Assembly: GCA_903813345.2 (NCBI GenBank)
Contig: CAIIXF020000004.1
Coordinates: 30,693,985-30,753,984 of the forward strand
Direction: 5' to 3'
Source of the DNA: Owenia fusiformis
Lineage: Eukaryota > Annelida > Polychaeta > Sabellida > Oweniidae
DNA length: 60,000 nucleotides
Positions within the stretch are counted from its first letter, which is position 1; each line of letters opens with the position of its first letter. A program made the position numbers and the translations under genes. Under the pieces are notes generated by a model that made no database searches, was not told the origin of the DNA, and worked only from the letters and a program-made list of their open reading frames with translations. This document shows, piece after piece, positions 1 to 14,200 of this stretch.

Positions 1-2143
1 AATGTTATTAGATTGTTGGAAATAGCAATATTCCTTTTGAATTGTTCGGATCATATTTACTGTCGATTCAAAAGTCTTGGGGATATTTTTCAAATCAAAA
101 AGAGTTTCAAATCATGTTCCTATTGATTTATTACAAGAAATATAGAAATAAGTTTCATTGACTTAATGAAGTGTGAAAGTCATATGTTTTACTCATTCAT
201 AAGATGATCATGCCTTTATCATTGTTTGAAATTAAGTCTAGAATCCAAAATTAATTTGAGTAAATAGAGTTTAAATAATTAGTACAGCTTCGAATTCCGA
301 TTCAAGTGTAAAGGCAAATCAATCGTAAAGTAAAGTCAAGGTCAAAACTATCTTTGTAAACCTGATTGAAAGTGAAACGCACCTTTAATGGCTCACTGAA
401 AGCAACCAATAAAATGGGTTGATGCGCAAGCGATATATACATACTATCAGTGAGTAAATTATCAAATGAATTGTTGTTTTATCAACGTTGATTGAAATAT
501 TTGAAAACACTAAAACTATTCCAAGGCTCATTTAATTAAAATTATTGAGTTGAATGGAATTTTTGCAGTACTCTGAGGGTCGTTTGGAAATAATCGATTA
601 ATGCGCGATAATTTTCTTGTCAGTGATGATAGTGTAAGTTGCTAGTCTGTCATTAAAAACCTCATGTTTATACAGCAGCTAGGCAGGACCCTGTCGATAA
701 TTACACGCTCTTTGTGTCGCATGGCTTTAGTTTTAACAGAAACTTCAATTTTTCTACACGTACATGGTTTCCATTGGCAGAAAGACATTATTTTGATTGG
801 GAAATAGACACCAATCAATTTACCGAATTAATACATAATTGGATCTCACTTACACTCCCCTCCATAAGTTTGGCAACCTACATTTTTATTGGATATGATA
901 TTAAAGTCTGTTATTTTTTAACCTTCATTGTCGTTCCTTTCATTCATTTGTTCGATTTTTATGGTGCATTTTAGGCTATCGCAAAACATAAATAGGCTTT
1001 GACAAGCGATTCAACTGGGAATTAATGGCGGGGAGTGTACTTTTATACAATATTGTAATACTTAAAATTAAAAAATTAGAAGTAATCTCAAATATTTCCA
1101 TTCAAGGATTTTGTGCATTCTAAGCATAATAATTCGAATTGAATTAGACTCTGAACAAGATAACTAAATTTAGCAGTTTTGAGGCTGATAAAATGCGGTA
1201 GCTGCCATGATATAAATGAGGTAGCTGCCATGATATCGTTGAATGAGTGTTCGATAACGAAATAAATGTCAGCCACTTAAGGAAACGTAACATACTTTCT
1301 TTAATTCTGAATGCATAACTATATTTTGATTGCATAATGCGATAACTCTGATTAAGCAAAGCTCGAATATCAAATTATGACCCCTCATTCCAAGAATATA
1401 CAGACGAAACTATCTGTTCTATTGAAAAAGGTTTTAAAATTGATACGGATTTCAGAGATTCAACAAAGTGCACAGTATCGGCATTGTAAAAAGATGGAAC
1501 TAAAACGAAAAAACTATTAATACAGGGTTTCTAACAATTAGGTTTACATTTATTCAACTATAATTTCTATATATTTGCAATCATATTAATATAGAAATTC
1601 AACTAATAAAATGTTTTAAAAGAAACCTTTTTTCCTACATGGTAACTATAAACCGAGCTATTGGTCACCCAGTGCATGCACATGTTCGACGAATTGAGTT
1701 TGTTCTGTTGTATCATGATTGCGCCGTAATTAGTTAATTTGGTTAAAAACTATTTTGATTATAGACAATACGATATGACGATGCTATAATGTTGCTTGAT
1801 AATATATGTATGATCACAAATACCCAACGGCGTTGTTGGATTTTTAATATGTACATTAATATTTCGATTTTTATAGTTTATTAATTGATGTAATTACGGT
1901 CAGTATTCGCATCCCTCTAACATATGCAGTTTGATTCTAAATGGCTTTATGAAGTAAACTTTCAAAACCTTATGGAAATGAGCAATTTTTTAAACGGATA
2001 AATATTGTTTAAACGCAAGGACAGCAATTACAATTGAATCAAATGGAATGAGTGTAGCCGGAAGTCTCCAACCGGAAGTTAGAGAGGACAAGGAAAATAG
2101 TTTCGAAGCGTTTTAATTATCTATACGCTATACAGCAAATAAA
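1..2143. other. Upstream flank of the LRP-like gene
   Basis: No coding exon could be supported here. Open frames of 60-90 codons overlap a small transposon and have no homologous look. The flank holds a terminal-inverted-repeat element (853-1037) and two 17-bp direct copies of GGTAGCTGCCATGATAT starting at 1197 and 1220. The promoter and 5' UTR of the gene starting at 2144 must lie near the right end, but I see no clear TATA box there. Confidence 0.5.
853..1037. mobile_element. MITE, family with CACTCCCC ends, copy 1
   Basis: Inverted ends read CACTCCCCTCC on the left and the complement of CACTCCCCGCC on the right. Both are flanked by TA, a possible TA target duplication. Inside are the strings ATCGCAAAACATAAATAGGC and TAAGTTTGGCAAC. 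Related copies at 31435-31578 and near 57854 share the left end, the TAAGTTYGGCAAC box and the internal ATCGC-AAACA-AGGC block. No coding capacity. Confidence 0.6.
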
Positions 2144-2225
2144 ATGAATTTTGCAAGTTCATTTCAAATGCACACCTTACTATATTTATGGATTACATCA
2201 TTTCTACTTACATCTATACGATCAG
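2144..2225 (+). CDS. LRP-like gene exon 1: signal peptide
   Basis: Exon 1 encodes 27 residues starting MNFASSF, then a hydrophobic core (LLYLWITSFLLTS), typical of a signal peptide. It ends in phase 1 at a GTAGGG donor (2226). Exon 2 continues the frame without interruption, which fixes this ATG. It lies outside the reach of simple ORF calling because it is only 82 nt. Confidence 0.85.
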
Positions 2226-5200
2226 GTAGGGTAGAACATTATTCAAGGATAAGTTTAAGGAAATCGTTTCCCTGTAATGTCTGTTCATCTTCTATATGGT
2301 CGTAGTCCTTTCGAATGTGTATGAACCAATACAAAACATATTTTCATGAATTTTCAGCACTCTGATTGAATTTCAAATACATATTTTTTGAACACTTCTT
2401 TTTGAGGTTGGTATTCAGAAGAAACCTATCCTCATTTAATTTTTCACAAGTTGTATTATCCAGAATCTTCAGCATATTTAATATTATGTTTTTCTTTTAG
2501 TTGAGCACAAGCAAAACTTACTATGGGCGCAAGAAGGTGGCGATGAGAATTCAAAAATTGTCGCCATACAAGGATCGCCATCTATTTGGGTCCCAAATAG
2601 ACAGGCGGCAACTAGTCATATCACTGCGCCAAAATCCAACTGGAAATTTACCGCACTTGGAAGCAACTTTGCGCAAAGGACTATTTTCTGGGCGGACGGA
2701 GGAAATAAGAATATTCAGGGTTTACAACTTAACAGTGGTGAAACTTCTCCTTTTACAGTGTTCCACGGTACATCAGGTATGTAGCTTTTCTACTAATATG
2801 ATGATTGTTTTAGCTATATAATAATAGGCCTCAGTTACATTTGCTCTACGGCGGCCGAAGAGTAAATCTACACCGAACTGCTTATCTCTATATCTTATTA
2901 AATTAAATATGTAAAGTGGCATAAATTCGCAAATGTAAAAAGGTGCTCTTACTCAAGGGGTTAAGCAAGCCATTAATCAATGTCGGGACTGCAAAACCGC
3001 CCAAGTGATGCGAACGATCTCATTGTCACTTATAGAACCACGGATAGTAGTTTAGTCGTTTAATTGGCTTAAAAATAGTTCAGGATTGTATGATAATGGC
3101 TCCTATTGATTATAATGGATTTCAATATATGATGACATGACATCGTTCCTTGGCAACAAGGTCCGTTCTTCTCCGTTCTCATTTTGGGATAAGTGCTACA
3201 CAAATTGTCATTATAAATATAGGTTTTGAATAATTAATTTCATACACAAGCTAAGCTCATATTTGGAATCGAGGTACCGCACAAATTCTCACTACAAAGG
3301 AACATTTTGAATAATTCATTTTATACACATCGACTACTGTAGTTGATATTCAGTAATAGAGATGTATGCATTTTATCGCTATTCTATTGTGTGCACCCAT
3401 TAAGTTGGAACAGGTAGTGACATACTATTTTAATGTATCTCAGGTATTGCGTTACGTTATTATAATGCCTAGCTTTGGCAGGTACGATCGACACAACTGA
3501 TTAAAATCAGCTAGGTTCACTAGAATAACGAGGTTTGTTAATGACTGTTAAAATCACTACTGTTAGGAAGAACGTGTACGTGAAACGTGTGATATTCCGG
3601 TAATGGTTACCATTTTTATTATTTCGGAAAAAATTGAACAATTCCCCTCATTTTCGCACTTTGAAATTTTAATTACTTCACCATGCAAGTTATAGCATAC
3701 CATGAATCTTTTTGGAGATATTGTATTTGACATTGTAAAGAATGAATTGCTCGGTCAGTTGTATGTGTTGCTTGCAATTTTGTCACACCTCCCCCTAGAG
3801 ATCTGATTCTGCCTTTAATCTCTCTATTTTAACTCGATACTTCAATAGCACATGAGTGGACCAGCTTAAAATGATGTAACACTTGAGATTCAAAATATAT
3901 TACCATTGCATTCCCTGGTCTCAGTCTATAATCACTTCTGAGTTTTATTCCATCTATTGAAAAATCTTTAAACGAATTCTGTGATGCACATTTCAATATC
4001 AATATTAGTCCATTTGTCACTTTCTTAACGTATGAATATATATATATCGAAATAATAGCAGTTAAAGCATGGGTGTCGAAATCCATCACTCTACTATACC
4101 TTGCATTTGGAGTTCATGAGCAACCCATGGCTTATTAGTAATGATCATGTGATTTGTTTTCATGCGTCTGTTGCTTATGAATGGTTTATTGGATGACTGT
4201 TAGATGTTAATAATGTACTTTCAAAAATATACTAAACAATACAATAAGACAACAGAGTATCTTAATATGCATTTCTAGAGATTAGATATAGTAGGGAGTC
4301 AGTGGGTACAGAACAACCAAAGATAACATTATTACCTTCAATCTTGTTTGACCGTACCCAGCAGTGAAGGGAAAAAGGTGAATCCCCGTAATTTAGTTAT
4401 TTGTGCATTATTGTTTCTCTATGGATTTTCCTATTCACAGGTAAAGTGAATGGTCTGACAGTCGATTGGTTGACAAATCTCGTGTATTGGACAGACGCCA
4501 TCTATAACTGGATAGCGTTATCAACGGCTGGGAAGTCCCAAGGTCATTTCAAAATTATTATCAAAACGGGACTCGACATCCCTGCTGCAATAGTGGTCCA
4601 TCCAAGTAAGGGGTAAGCTCTTATATGTCTCACTACAAACACTCTGACTATATTTGTGCACTCCATAGTTTATTCGAGGAATAATTAGTTTAACCCCTGT
4701 GATTTCATTACTTGGGAGCTAATGCTCGTAGTTATGCAACAGTGTAATTCCATTGATATGCAATTCGTCCGACAATTTCAAAATCGGACTTCATATTTAA
4801 ATTGCCTTCTTCAATTATTAAGAAATTCCGAAACGTTTTCTCAGTGTTATACGAAAACACTATTACAGTTCCATTATGTATTATTTGAATTGGAACCCGG
4901 GTAAAAATATTTGTCAATATCAAAATATGTATTTTCAGAATGCTTTTCTGGAGTGATATTGGATCGAATCCAAAAATCGAGAGAGCAACACTATCCGGAG
5001 AAAATCGCACACTTTTAGTACAAAAAGAGTTGACATTCCCAACTGGCCTTAGCCTCGATTTCGATAAGAATCGTCTGTATTGGTCAGATGGAGGTCAGGG
5101 CAGAATCGAAAGCGTTGATCTGAATGGTGGAGACAGACGGGTTGTATATGAACGTCAAGGAGCAAATTATTTTGGCGTTGCTGTTACGCAGGTATATAAA

Positions 5201-8200
5201 TCGATAAAACAAAAATATGTGTTTGCCTAAATCTAAAATGCCCCAACATATCTGGAAGCTAAATGTTCTTAGATTCTAAAATTACATTTTATGTCATAAA
5301 CATAAGGCTAAAATCATCTCTAAGTTCAAAATACGTTGATTTTAGTTACATTAAGACAATTTGGGCTTAGGAAAGTCTGAAGTTCAGTATTTTATGAGTA
5401 CTCATTAATCAGCATTTTATTTAATGATATTTGACATATACGAGTATTCAAAACGGCTTTCCCAAAACGATACCAAAAATTTAATCATTATGAATTACGA
5501 TTTTAAATTATGATATAAAGTTTTGTTTTATTATAGGATTATATTTTTGCAACAGAACGGAACGAGAAACAGTTAAAGGTTATAAACAAGAACACATCGT
5601 TGAATGAGTTGAACTTTAACCTACCCGAGCTGCCGAATAGTGTCATCGTATATGATAACATTTCACAGGATGTCACAACGAGTAAGTATGACACAAACAA
5701 GTACACAAGCACTCATGTTCACGCATTCTATGATGTAAATCTGTTCCGCATTCGAATCCGTAGAAATTCTAGACTATAATTTAAGAGTGACATCTATACA
5801 AAACAATCAGTATACCTCATTATTTCCCGTCGTTTACTTTCACAATTGGCAAATGAGAGACGAAAAATTATTTTAAAACAAAAGAAAACAGATTTGTCTT
5901 GTGAAAACGTTTTCTCACCAATCAGAAAAGTTTACCTAAACCCCCTTATATGGTTACCTTATGGTTGTGTTAAGATAATTGGAAATTCGTATTTTTTAAT
6001 TTTAAAACACGATCATCAAATCCATCTTTCTATGAAAGTAGTATATACATTTATTTTAAGCATTTAGGAAACTGGGAATTATTTTATATTGCACGTTCAA
6101 TACATACACCCCTTTAAAACGGATAATCCCTTCTAATCCGAAAATGTAAACACTTTGGCCAAAGTAGCTCTTTTGGCAAGTCCCTTTAATATGGAAATAG
6201 TATATACATTATACAATTATTCTAGGTCTATGTTCGAACTCAAGCTGTGACCATTTCTGTGTGATGACCCCTGAAGGTGAATCTCAATGTCTTTGCTCAG
6301 ATGGGTTCATACTCATGGACGATGGAACAACATGTAAAGGTGTGCTGTTTTCTACGTTATTTATATATATATATTTTTCTTGACCTCAGATAGCTGGGTA
6401 TATTGTAAAAGGTCGCAATGATTTTCAAAACATCTACCAAAATATATTACCATTTGTTTGTCGAGTATTTGAATCGAATGCACATCTTGGATTTATTTAA
6501 ATATTTTGAGATGTGCATGTTTTGTGTAGTATGTTAATTGCGAATTAAGTAATTTAATAGTTTATCTAATACGTTTTGATTGTTCATAACTGATCAAACG
6601 CTTTTCATGATAAAATACGCTCCCATCTGTCAAAAAATGTTTACCACTAATGTTAACATATAATGCGCCATCTATTACTGCAGGTCGCGGTTACCATGGC
6701 ATCCCACAATACATATACTCAATCGGGTCCGCCATTTGCCGCTTTCCCGCAAATCTGCCCGACATCAGCATGGCGAACATTAGCTTGAGTAAACAGTGCT
6801 TCTTGCCTAGACGCAGGAACGCTAACACACTCGGATTCAACATAAGGGAGAGGGCTGTGTATTTCACAGAGAATGACACAAGGTGAGGGTTACAGCAGTT
6901 TTACACCTATCATTTGTTTTGCGAACGGACGTGCTCATTGGATAAAGCCGGATAAAGTTTGTTTTTATTCGAATATTTATTTTGTTCTCAAGTTGCATTG
7001 GTTGGAGATATATCGCAATTGATTGATTTATAAAAATAACCATCCATGAGCAGTACGTTTTTACACTAGATTAAAGGATTTCTAGTTGCCATACATTCGG
7101 AAGTGGGTGTGTTTCTAGCACTCATTTGACAGAAAAACGCCCACACATTGTTTTTAAATCTCTAAAGAACACTTGGATAATTTGACAAATCGTAATAATT
7201 CAGTCAAAATAAGCAATTTATTTTCAACGTGAAAAATATTTCTCATAATCATTTACAATGTTCATACATATCTCGGAAACTATAAAATTAAGACAGCTCC
7301 AATTTGTTCTTAAGTTACGACGAGATTAATGCTTATAAGTTAGCGTCAATAACTCCTGATTTTGTTTTAGATCGCTGTGGAAACTTCAAATGGACGAAGA
7401 CGATAATGAAAAACAACGTCCGAAGCTAGTTATAGGTGGACTTGGCCAAGTAGAGGGTACAGTTAAGATCGTAATTAAAATTTAATAACAAAAATTCTGC
7501 GAGATTTTATAATAAAATCCAAGAGACAAAATAAGCTAATAGGGAGTTTAAGCTTGCGATGTTTGACACAACCTAAACGTGAACGGAAAATATTTAAGCG
7601 ATGTATTTGTATGGGCGTATAAGTTGGCGTTTCGATTTTATATGCAAGCTTAAACTCCCTAATAATGATGAGAGACACAGCACTATTTTATTGGATTTCA
7701 AATGACAATATACCAAACACATTACCCCATCGAGTTGAATTCGTCATCTTCTGCTTTTGATGAAATGTTAAACTTATTTAGGATTCATAAATGTATGTAC
7801 ATGTGTCTATAATTGGAATCGATTGAATACAGTTTATGGTGTTTTCTGGAATTTCTAGTTGCGTAATCTTTCATGTACAATTTCTAACTATGCTTTTGAA
7901 ATAAACTTTAAAAAAACATAAACACATAATTAGCATATAACACTCCTAGGTATAGCAGTGGATTGGTTGAACAACCATATATATTGGACAGACATATTAC
8001 TCCGGCAGATATTCGTATCCAATACAGACGGTTCCAGACAACATATTCTTTTCCAAAAAGACTTGGAAAAACCAAGGGGAATTGCAATTGATCCAATCGA
8101 AAAGTAAGTGATCAGATTTAATATTGTGAGTACCGTTATGTATTTATACTTTTGTGAAAATGACACGTACAATACTTTTTATGTTTTATATTTACAATAT

Positions 8201-11200
8201 ACAATAGTAAATTAATATGTAGTTTTTTGCTTACATACTGGGTGTCCAAAAATGCAGAACCTTTAAATTTTGTTTTAAATTTGTGTGTGTTCAGCTGGTT
8301 ACCCTGTATGTAAATTAACAGAGTTCACAACGCAGTCTAAAATGTATGTGATACATAATAAAAAGGGTTACACGTAAAATGCAACTCTTTAACCTTTTTC
8401 ACACCTCTTTACTGAATCAGACAGTGGATACTACGAACGTTAATATCTAATTTCTATTTAACTAGGTATATGTTTTGGAGTGACGTAGGGTTGTCGCCGA
8501 AAATTGAAAGGGCGAGCCTTGATGGTTCAGAGAGAAATATTCTAGTTGGGTTAACAAAGGGATCGCCTAATCACATCACACTCGATGTTCGTATGCAAAG
8601 GTAAACGTAAAGCAACTATCTTATTATCTGTTTTAAATACTTTTTAACAGTTTGGTTAAATTATTTATTTATTAATCAATGGTTTATTTGAGAAATATTT
8701 CATAATGTTATTGTTGCTTGTCCTTAACCAATAGTTATTTTATTTTTTATGTTATACCATTACGACTTACGTTATTGTTATACTTTGTTGATTTAAAAAC
8801 GTTTTTGTTTCAAGTTTCTGTTTGTATGTTTCTCAACAGGTATCAAATGTCATCTCTCTCACATTAGGTAGTTATTGCCGCCAATTAGCCGCTAATGTGG
8901 AAAACTTTGACAATTAGCTGATTGTGTTTCTCTATGTTATTATTAGAAATGAATTAATAACATGAAAAAAACATAAGGTATTTGACACTTGGCTCTAATA
9001 ATCATATACTTATTTTATTCACATTAGATTATATTGGACGGACTCCATCTTGGAAACTGTAACATCTACTGACTACAATGGAGAGGGCAAAAAGACAATC
9101 ATATCTTTACCACAGAGTAACATTTTCGGGATAACATTGTTTCAAGTAAGTTATACGATATGAGATTATGAGTGACCTACTTTACTGGGTTTTATTCAAC
9201 TATAGATTAAACTACAGCAGTTTTGAAAGAAATCTGAAAAAATCCCAACCATTGTAACAAACATGAACGTATTTTCAAGAATATGTTGACAATGTCCAAG
9301 AAATGGTTTATTCTAACGCCTATATAACGAGTTTTCTACATTTCCTCTTTGTTGAATCATACTTGTATACTACCTATTTTGTTCTGTAGGACTACATTCT
9401 ATGGACTGACCAAGATTCTCAAAATGGCTTGCATATAGCATTAATAGAAGATGGCGTCAAAATACGAGGCATTTTACATCCGGGTATCGGCAAAGCATAT
9501 GACGTCATAACCTATGACGAGTCAATCCAGCCTGATGGTCAGAGTAGGTACCTCTACACGTTTCAGTTCATTCCACTTTAATTCCATCGCCACGTTAAGT
9601 CTGGAGATTTTGAAGGCAAAATAAATGATTGTCTTATCTACTTATTAATTACCGCTTATTAGTTTGAAAAGTGGAAACGAACTCTGAATCTTTACTAATT
9701 GTAATTTTTTTATGATGATTAGCATCTGCAATTGACTTGCTAAATTAACCTTATCGGAGAAAATGACTATATATATAACTTTGGGTTCTTCAAATGTCAT
9801 TTAAGGCCCATGTGATGGTATCAAGGCAAAATGTAAGCACTTATGTCTTCCAAATAGAAGTCCGTCTGGGTTTACCTGTGCCTGTGCTATAGGCTACACA
9901 TTGCATGAGGATGGTGTCACTTGTACGTCTGGTAAGTGTCATTGAGTTAGATAGGTCTATGTAGATATTAGAGTTAGCTCCAATCCATGGGAATTAAAGG
10001 GTTAACCTTAAGAGGCTATTTGATATGTTGTTCCATCCTCCTCCTCCATATATGGTAAACGAGTTAATCGGGTCTCATGTCTAAAAAGCCAGAGTATTGT
10101 ATAAGAGAGAAGAACTCCATGGAACTTTTTGTACATTCACACATATATGTTATTAGATCCAGACTTCGAAATTATTAATAAACTAGATTTCTAAATTCAT
10201 ATAACAGTTAGTTAATCTTTACTTTTATCCTCTTACATGCCAAGCTACAGGTACCCAATAATAGCTTGAAAAAGTGACAATTTTTATCAATTTTTCTTTT
10301 CAATTATAAACTGGCTTTGATAAGTGAACTCATGGGGGGGGTGTATCTTAATGGATATTCTTCTTGGAAGGGCCTGCGTTTATCTATCATATATTGTGCG
10401 CTCCTCCATATCAAGGTGATAATTTGACTCTAAAAGTCCAACATCAACACAGGGACAAATATTCTAGGGATCTAACTATGTGCTTGGAGTACGCTCACTA
10501 TGTAAAAATATAAAGCTGCTGGCATACTATTCTAGTCAACAAGTTATTTGTAAACTTTAATTGATTTTATTCCAGATGTCGTCTATGACAATTTCATTCT
10601 TTTGACTGATACATATCACAAAGAAGTGTTCCAACTTGATTTGTCGACAAATAATGTGCAAACCATCCCCCTCTCTGGCCATGGTAATACTATTGCAGTG
10701 ACGTACGATCCAAAGGATTTTAGAATTTATTGGACGGATGTGACGTCACAGGTTATAAAAAGGGCGTTTCTAAATGGTTTTCAAGAAGAGGTCATCATGC
10801 AGTTACCTTCTGGTAAGTTTATAGCGACCATCTTTCATAACATTGGTGTCATATGAAATGCGTTTCGTTCTATTTATGTTTGAATAGATGTCAGGTAAAA
10901 TATAAAACATATAGATGGAATAAAGACATCGACAGTGTAGGCAGTCATGGTGTTAATATCAAGAAATGTTAAAGGTTGAATCCAAATTAAAAGTGCACTG
11001 TTATAGCAATTTGTTGGTATGTTTATGTATATAATTACGACTTACAATTTCATATACACTAACAAATGTTAAGATTTCATACTCATTAATTTTCTCGACA
11101 TTAGGTTTTATAAACACTCCTGATAATAGAATACGATTGCGTGATTATTTTTTGAGTCACCCTGTATTTATGCAGTACATCTATTTTGTCATCACAGATT

Positions 11201-14200
11201 CAATAGCAGACGGCCTGGTGGTAGACCCTGTATCAAGACTACTTTTCTACACTGATACAGGGCAGAATATCATTGCAGTGATGTCGTTAGATGGCGCCTT
11301 TCACAAGACCTTAATCAATAGTGGCATTGATGAGCCAAGGACAATTGTCTTGGACCCTAAAGCCGGGTATGCTCTTTCAAGCACATACCTACATTAAAGT
11401 CCAATATGTTTAGTAATGTTTTATTCAAATTATACAAAACAAAGATCTTTTTACATTTGAGAGTGCCTTCTTTTGTAAAAACTCCAGGCGACTAAAAATG
11501 TTTAACAATTCACGGTTCTAAACAGGACTTCATTGGCAGGACTTCAATTTGGAGATTGGCATTTGATTTGATATCCACTCTATGTATATTGTAATATAAA
11601 ATATGTAAGTTAACTATATGGCATGAAGTGCATTTTCTGATAGACCTATCAAGTAGTGCGCATGGAATTTAGAATTAATGCATTTTGTAGATACATGTAT
11701 TGGACAGATTGGGGGTATTTTTCTCGTATTGAGAGAGCTGATATGAATGGGGAGAACAGAGTTGTCCTGGTAGAGGTTGGCAAGGGAAGATGGCCAAATG
11801 GACTTACTATTGACACTGAAGGTAATAAATATGTATATATGTCTGTGCAACTATTTTTGATGTTATGATTATTGGCTATAAATTTTCTCTTCAACATGTA
11901 TTGTAATCACTTCAGTATGAATGAAATATCTCATGGTGTTCTGGTCCTGGATTTTGATATCGGTTATGGATTGGAGGGGGAAGGGGTCGTTTCTTTCACG
12001 TAATATCATTGATTTTGGAATATATGGGGTTGATTTTTCTTATGACAGGTTTACACTTAGAGTTTGCTTTTCTTGCTAGGCTTCATTATAGTTTTCGGTC
12101 CTCTCCTTTTGGCATTTGTGCTTAGATATGTACATAGAGAATTAAAATCGTTTTATAATTTTATAACAATGTCTATGTACAATTTATTTTAGCTGGTCAG
12201 CTATATTGGTGTGACGCAAGGACTGATAGAATAGAAACAGCAGATGTTAGAGGAAGATTCAGAAAAGTGCTTCTGCAGGAAAAACACGTGCACTACTTTG
12301 GTTTAGCTGTGAGTGAAGAGAACATTTACTTCACAGACTGGACAAGAAAGTAAGCACTTATACAATCACTTCATATATACATTTGTTTAAGCTGTAGGTA
12401 AAAAGAGCATTTATTTCACCGACTGGACAATAACGTTTGCACTAATTCAATTACCTACTTGTGCGGAAGTATAAACAAACAGTATATCCAGAGGGTCATA
12501 AGAGAAACTCATTAAAGTTAAGAATTCGTAAATAAGTTTTTGTAACCATGAGTTCAATGACGTCAGAGTAAGGTAAAGTTAATGATTTAATTCATGAAAA
12601 ACATTTTCAGAAACGTCCTCAAGGCAAATAAAACAGATGGGAGTAATATACAGCTGGTTGGTCCACCAGTTTTCTCGAGACTTAATGATATTTACATCTT
12701 CAAACAATCTGCCGTAACCCAAGGTAGGAGCATATTTGCAAATGTCAAATAGATATTTCCTCAAATGTGCAGACAACAGAGATGGAATGATAAAACCTAG
12801 CGTTAAAATTATGAGTACTATACTGATACATGCCCATGACTGATATCATAGCAAACACACAATGAACAATGAATTCTCACAAAGAGATGATGAAAGCTTA
12901 GAGGTCATGTACGAAAAGTTCATAAAATTGAGAAATCCTTCATTGAAATCATGAGTCTTAATGAGATCATAGTAAGGAAACAATGAACAATAAATTCCCA
13001 ACATTACAAAAGTTTTGACCGATTAATATGAACTCTTTTATAGTAATTTGTGCAAAAAAGCATTGGCTAGAATTCAACAGAGTATATCATTATAACCACT
13101 GAAATCTGCATATGGCATTAAAGCAAACCTTTTTTCATTAATACAGTTGAAAACCAGTGCAGTGTTGGAAATCAGTGTGAACAGCTTTGCTTACCCATTT
13201 CTACTGAATATAGATTCGAGTGCGCATGCGAAGACGGAACTCGATTGATGGATGACAAATTCAGCTGCAGTGCTAGACAAGGTATATGATATAAATTTAT
13301 AGTAATTTTCCAAAAAGTTTGTAACTATTAATTGATATATTGCTAAACCAGATATAAAATGTATCTGTAGATATATGGTTATTTTGCATAAGATTGTAAA
13401 TTATTCACTTAATTTCGTGATAATAGAACAAAGGAAATCATTTTAAACTGCGTTTTTTAAGTTGATTGTTTTCAACTAGGCCGTTGATATTACGTCAAAT
13501 AAATTACTAAATACAAGATAACATTAGATGAAACATTTTATTTTATGTTTCAGAGACACGACCTACAGAAGTACCAACCATGGCACCTACAACTGTAACA
13601 TCGAGTACAGAATCACCAACACTAAGCGAAACACTTGAACCACATTTAATCATAGACGTAGAGGGTTATGCCGTCACAAATATCACTATTACCACCACTC
13701 CAAATCTACAATATATAACATTACAACCAACTCAAAGCATGATTAATGAAACACTTCCAACCACTGAACGTGTCACTGAATATACTTACTCAACCAAGAG
13801 TACTTCTTTTAGTACAGAGCCTGACAAAGACATTCATCAAAGTTCACTAGGCACGCAAATCGCGTTTAAACAAACAGAATTTCCAACTACACCGAGAAGG
13901 TCAGCAAATAAGGACATTTCACCTCCTACTACAGATTCGTCAAATGTTATTATAACGACTAGCCCAGAGATAAAATCAACTTCTCGTTCATCATTTAATT
14001 CAAGCGAATTTGAAATGACGGAAAATCACAAAAATATAAAAAACTATGACGACGTATTAAATGGACGGGAAAATATTTGGAATCCTAATCAGGATAGAGA
14101 GGGTACACTTGTTTCAGTTACCACGACAACTTACTCAAACACAACTCTGGAAGAGCTCTCTAAAGATGAAGGTAAATCTATACCAAGACAGTTTCACGAC

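Noticed and set aside
714-974. 86-codon frame upstream of the receptor gene
   Set aside because: It overlaps the MITE at 853-1037, has no recognisable family and no splice context.
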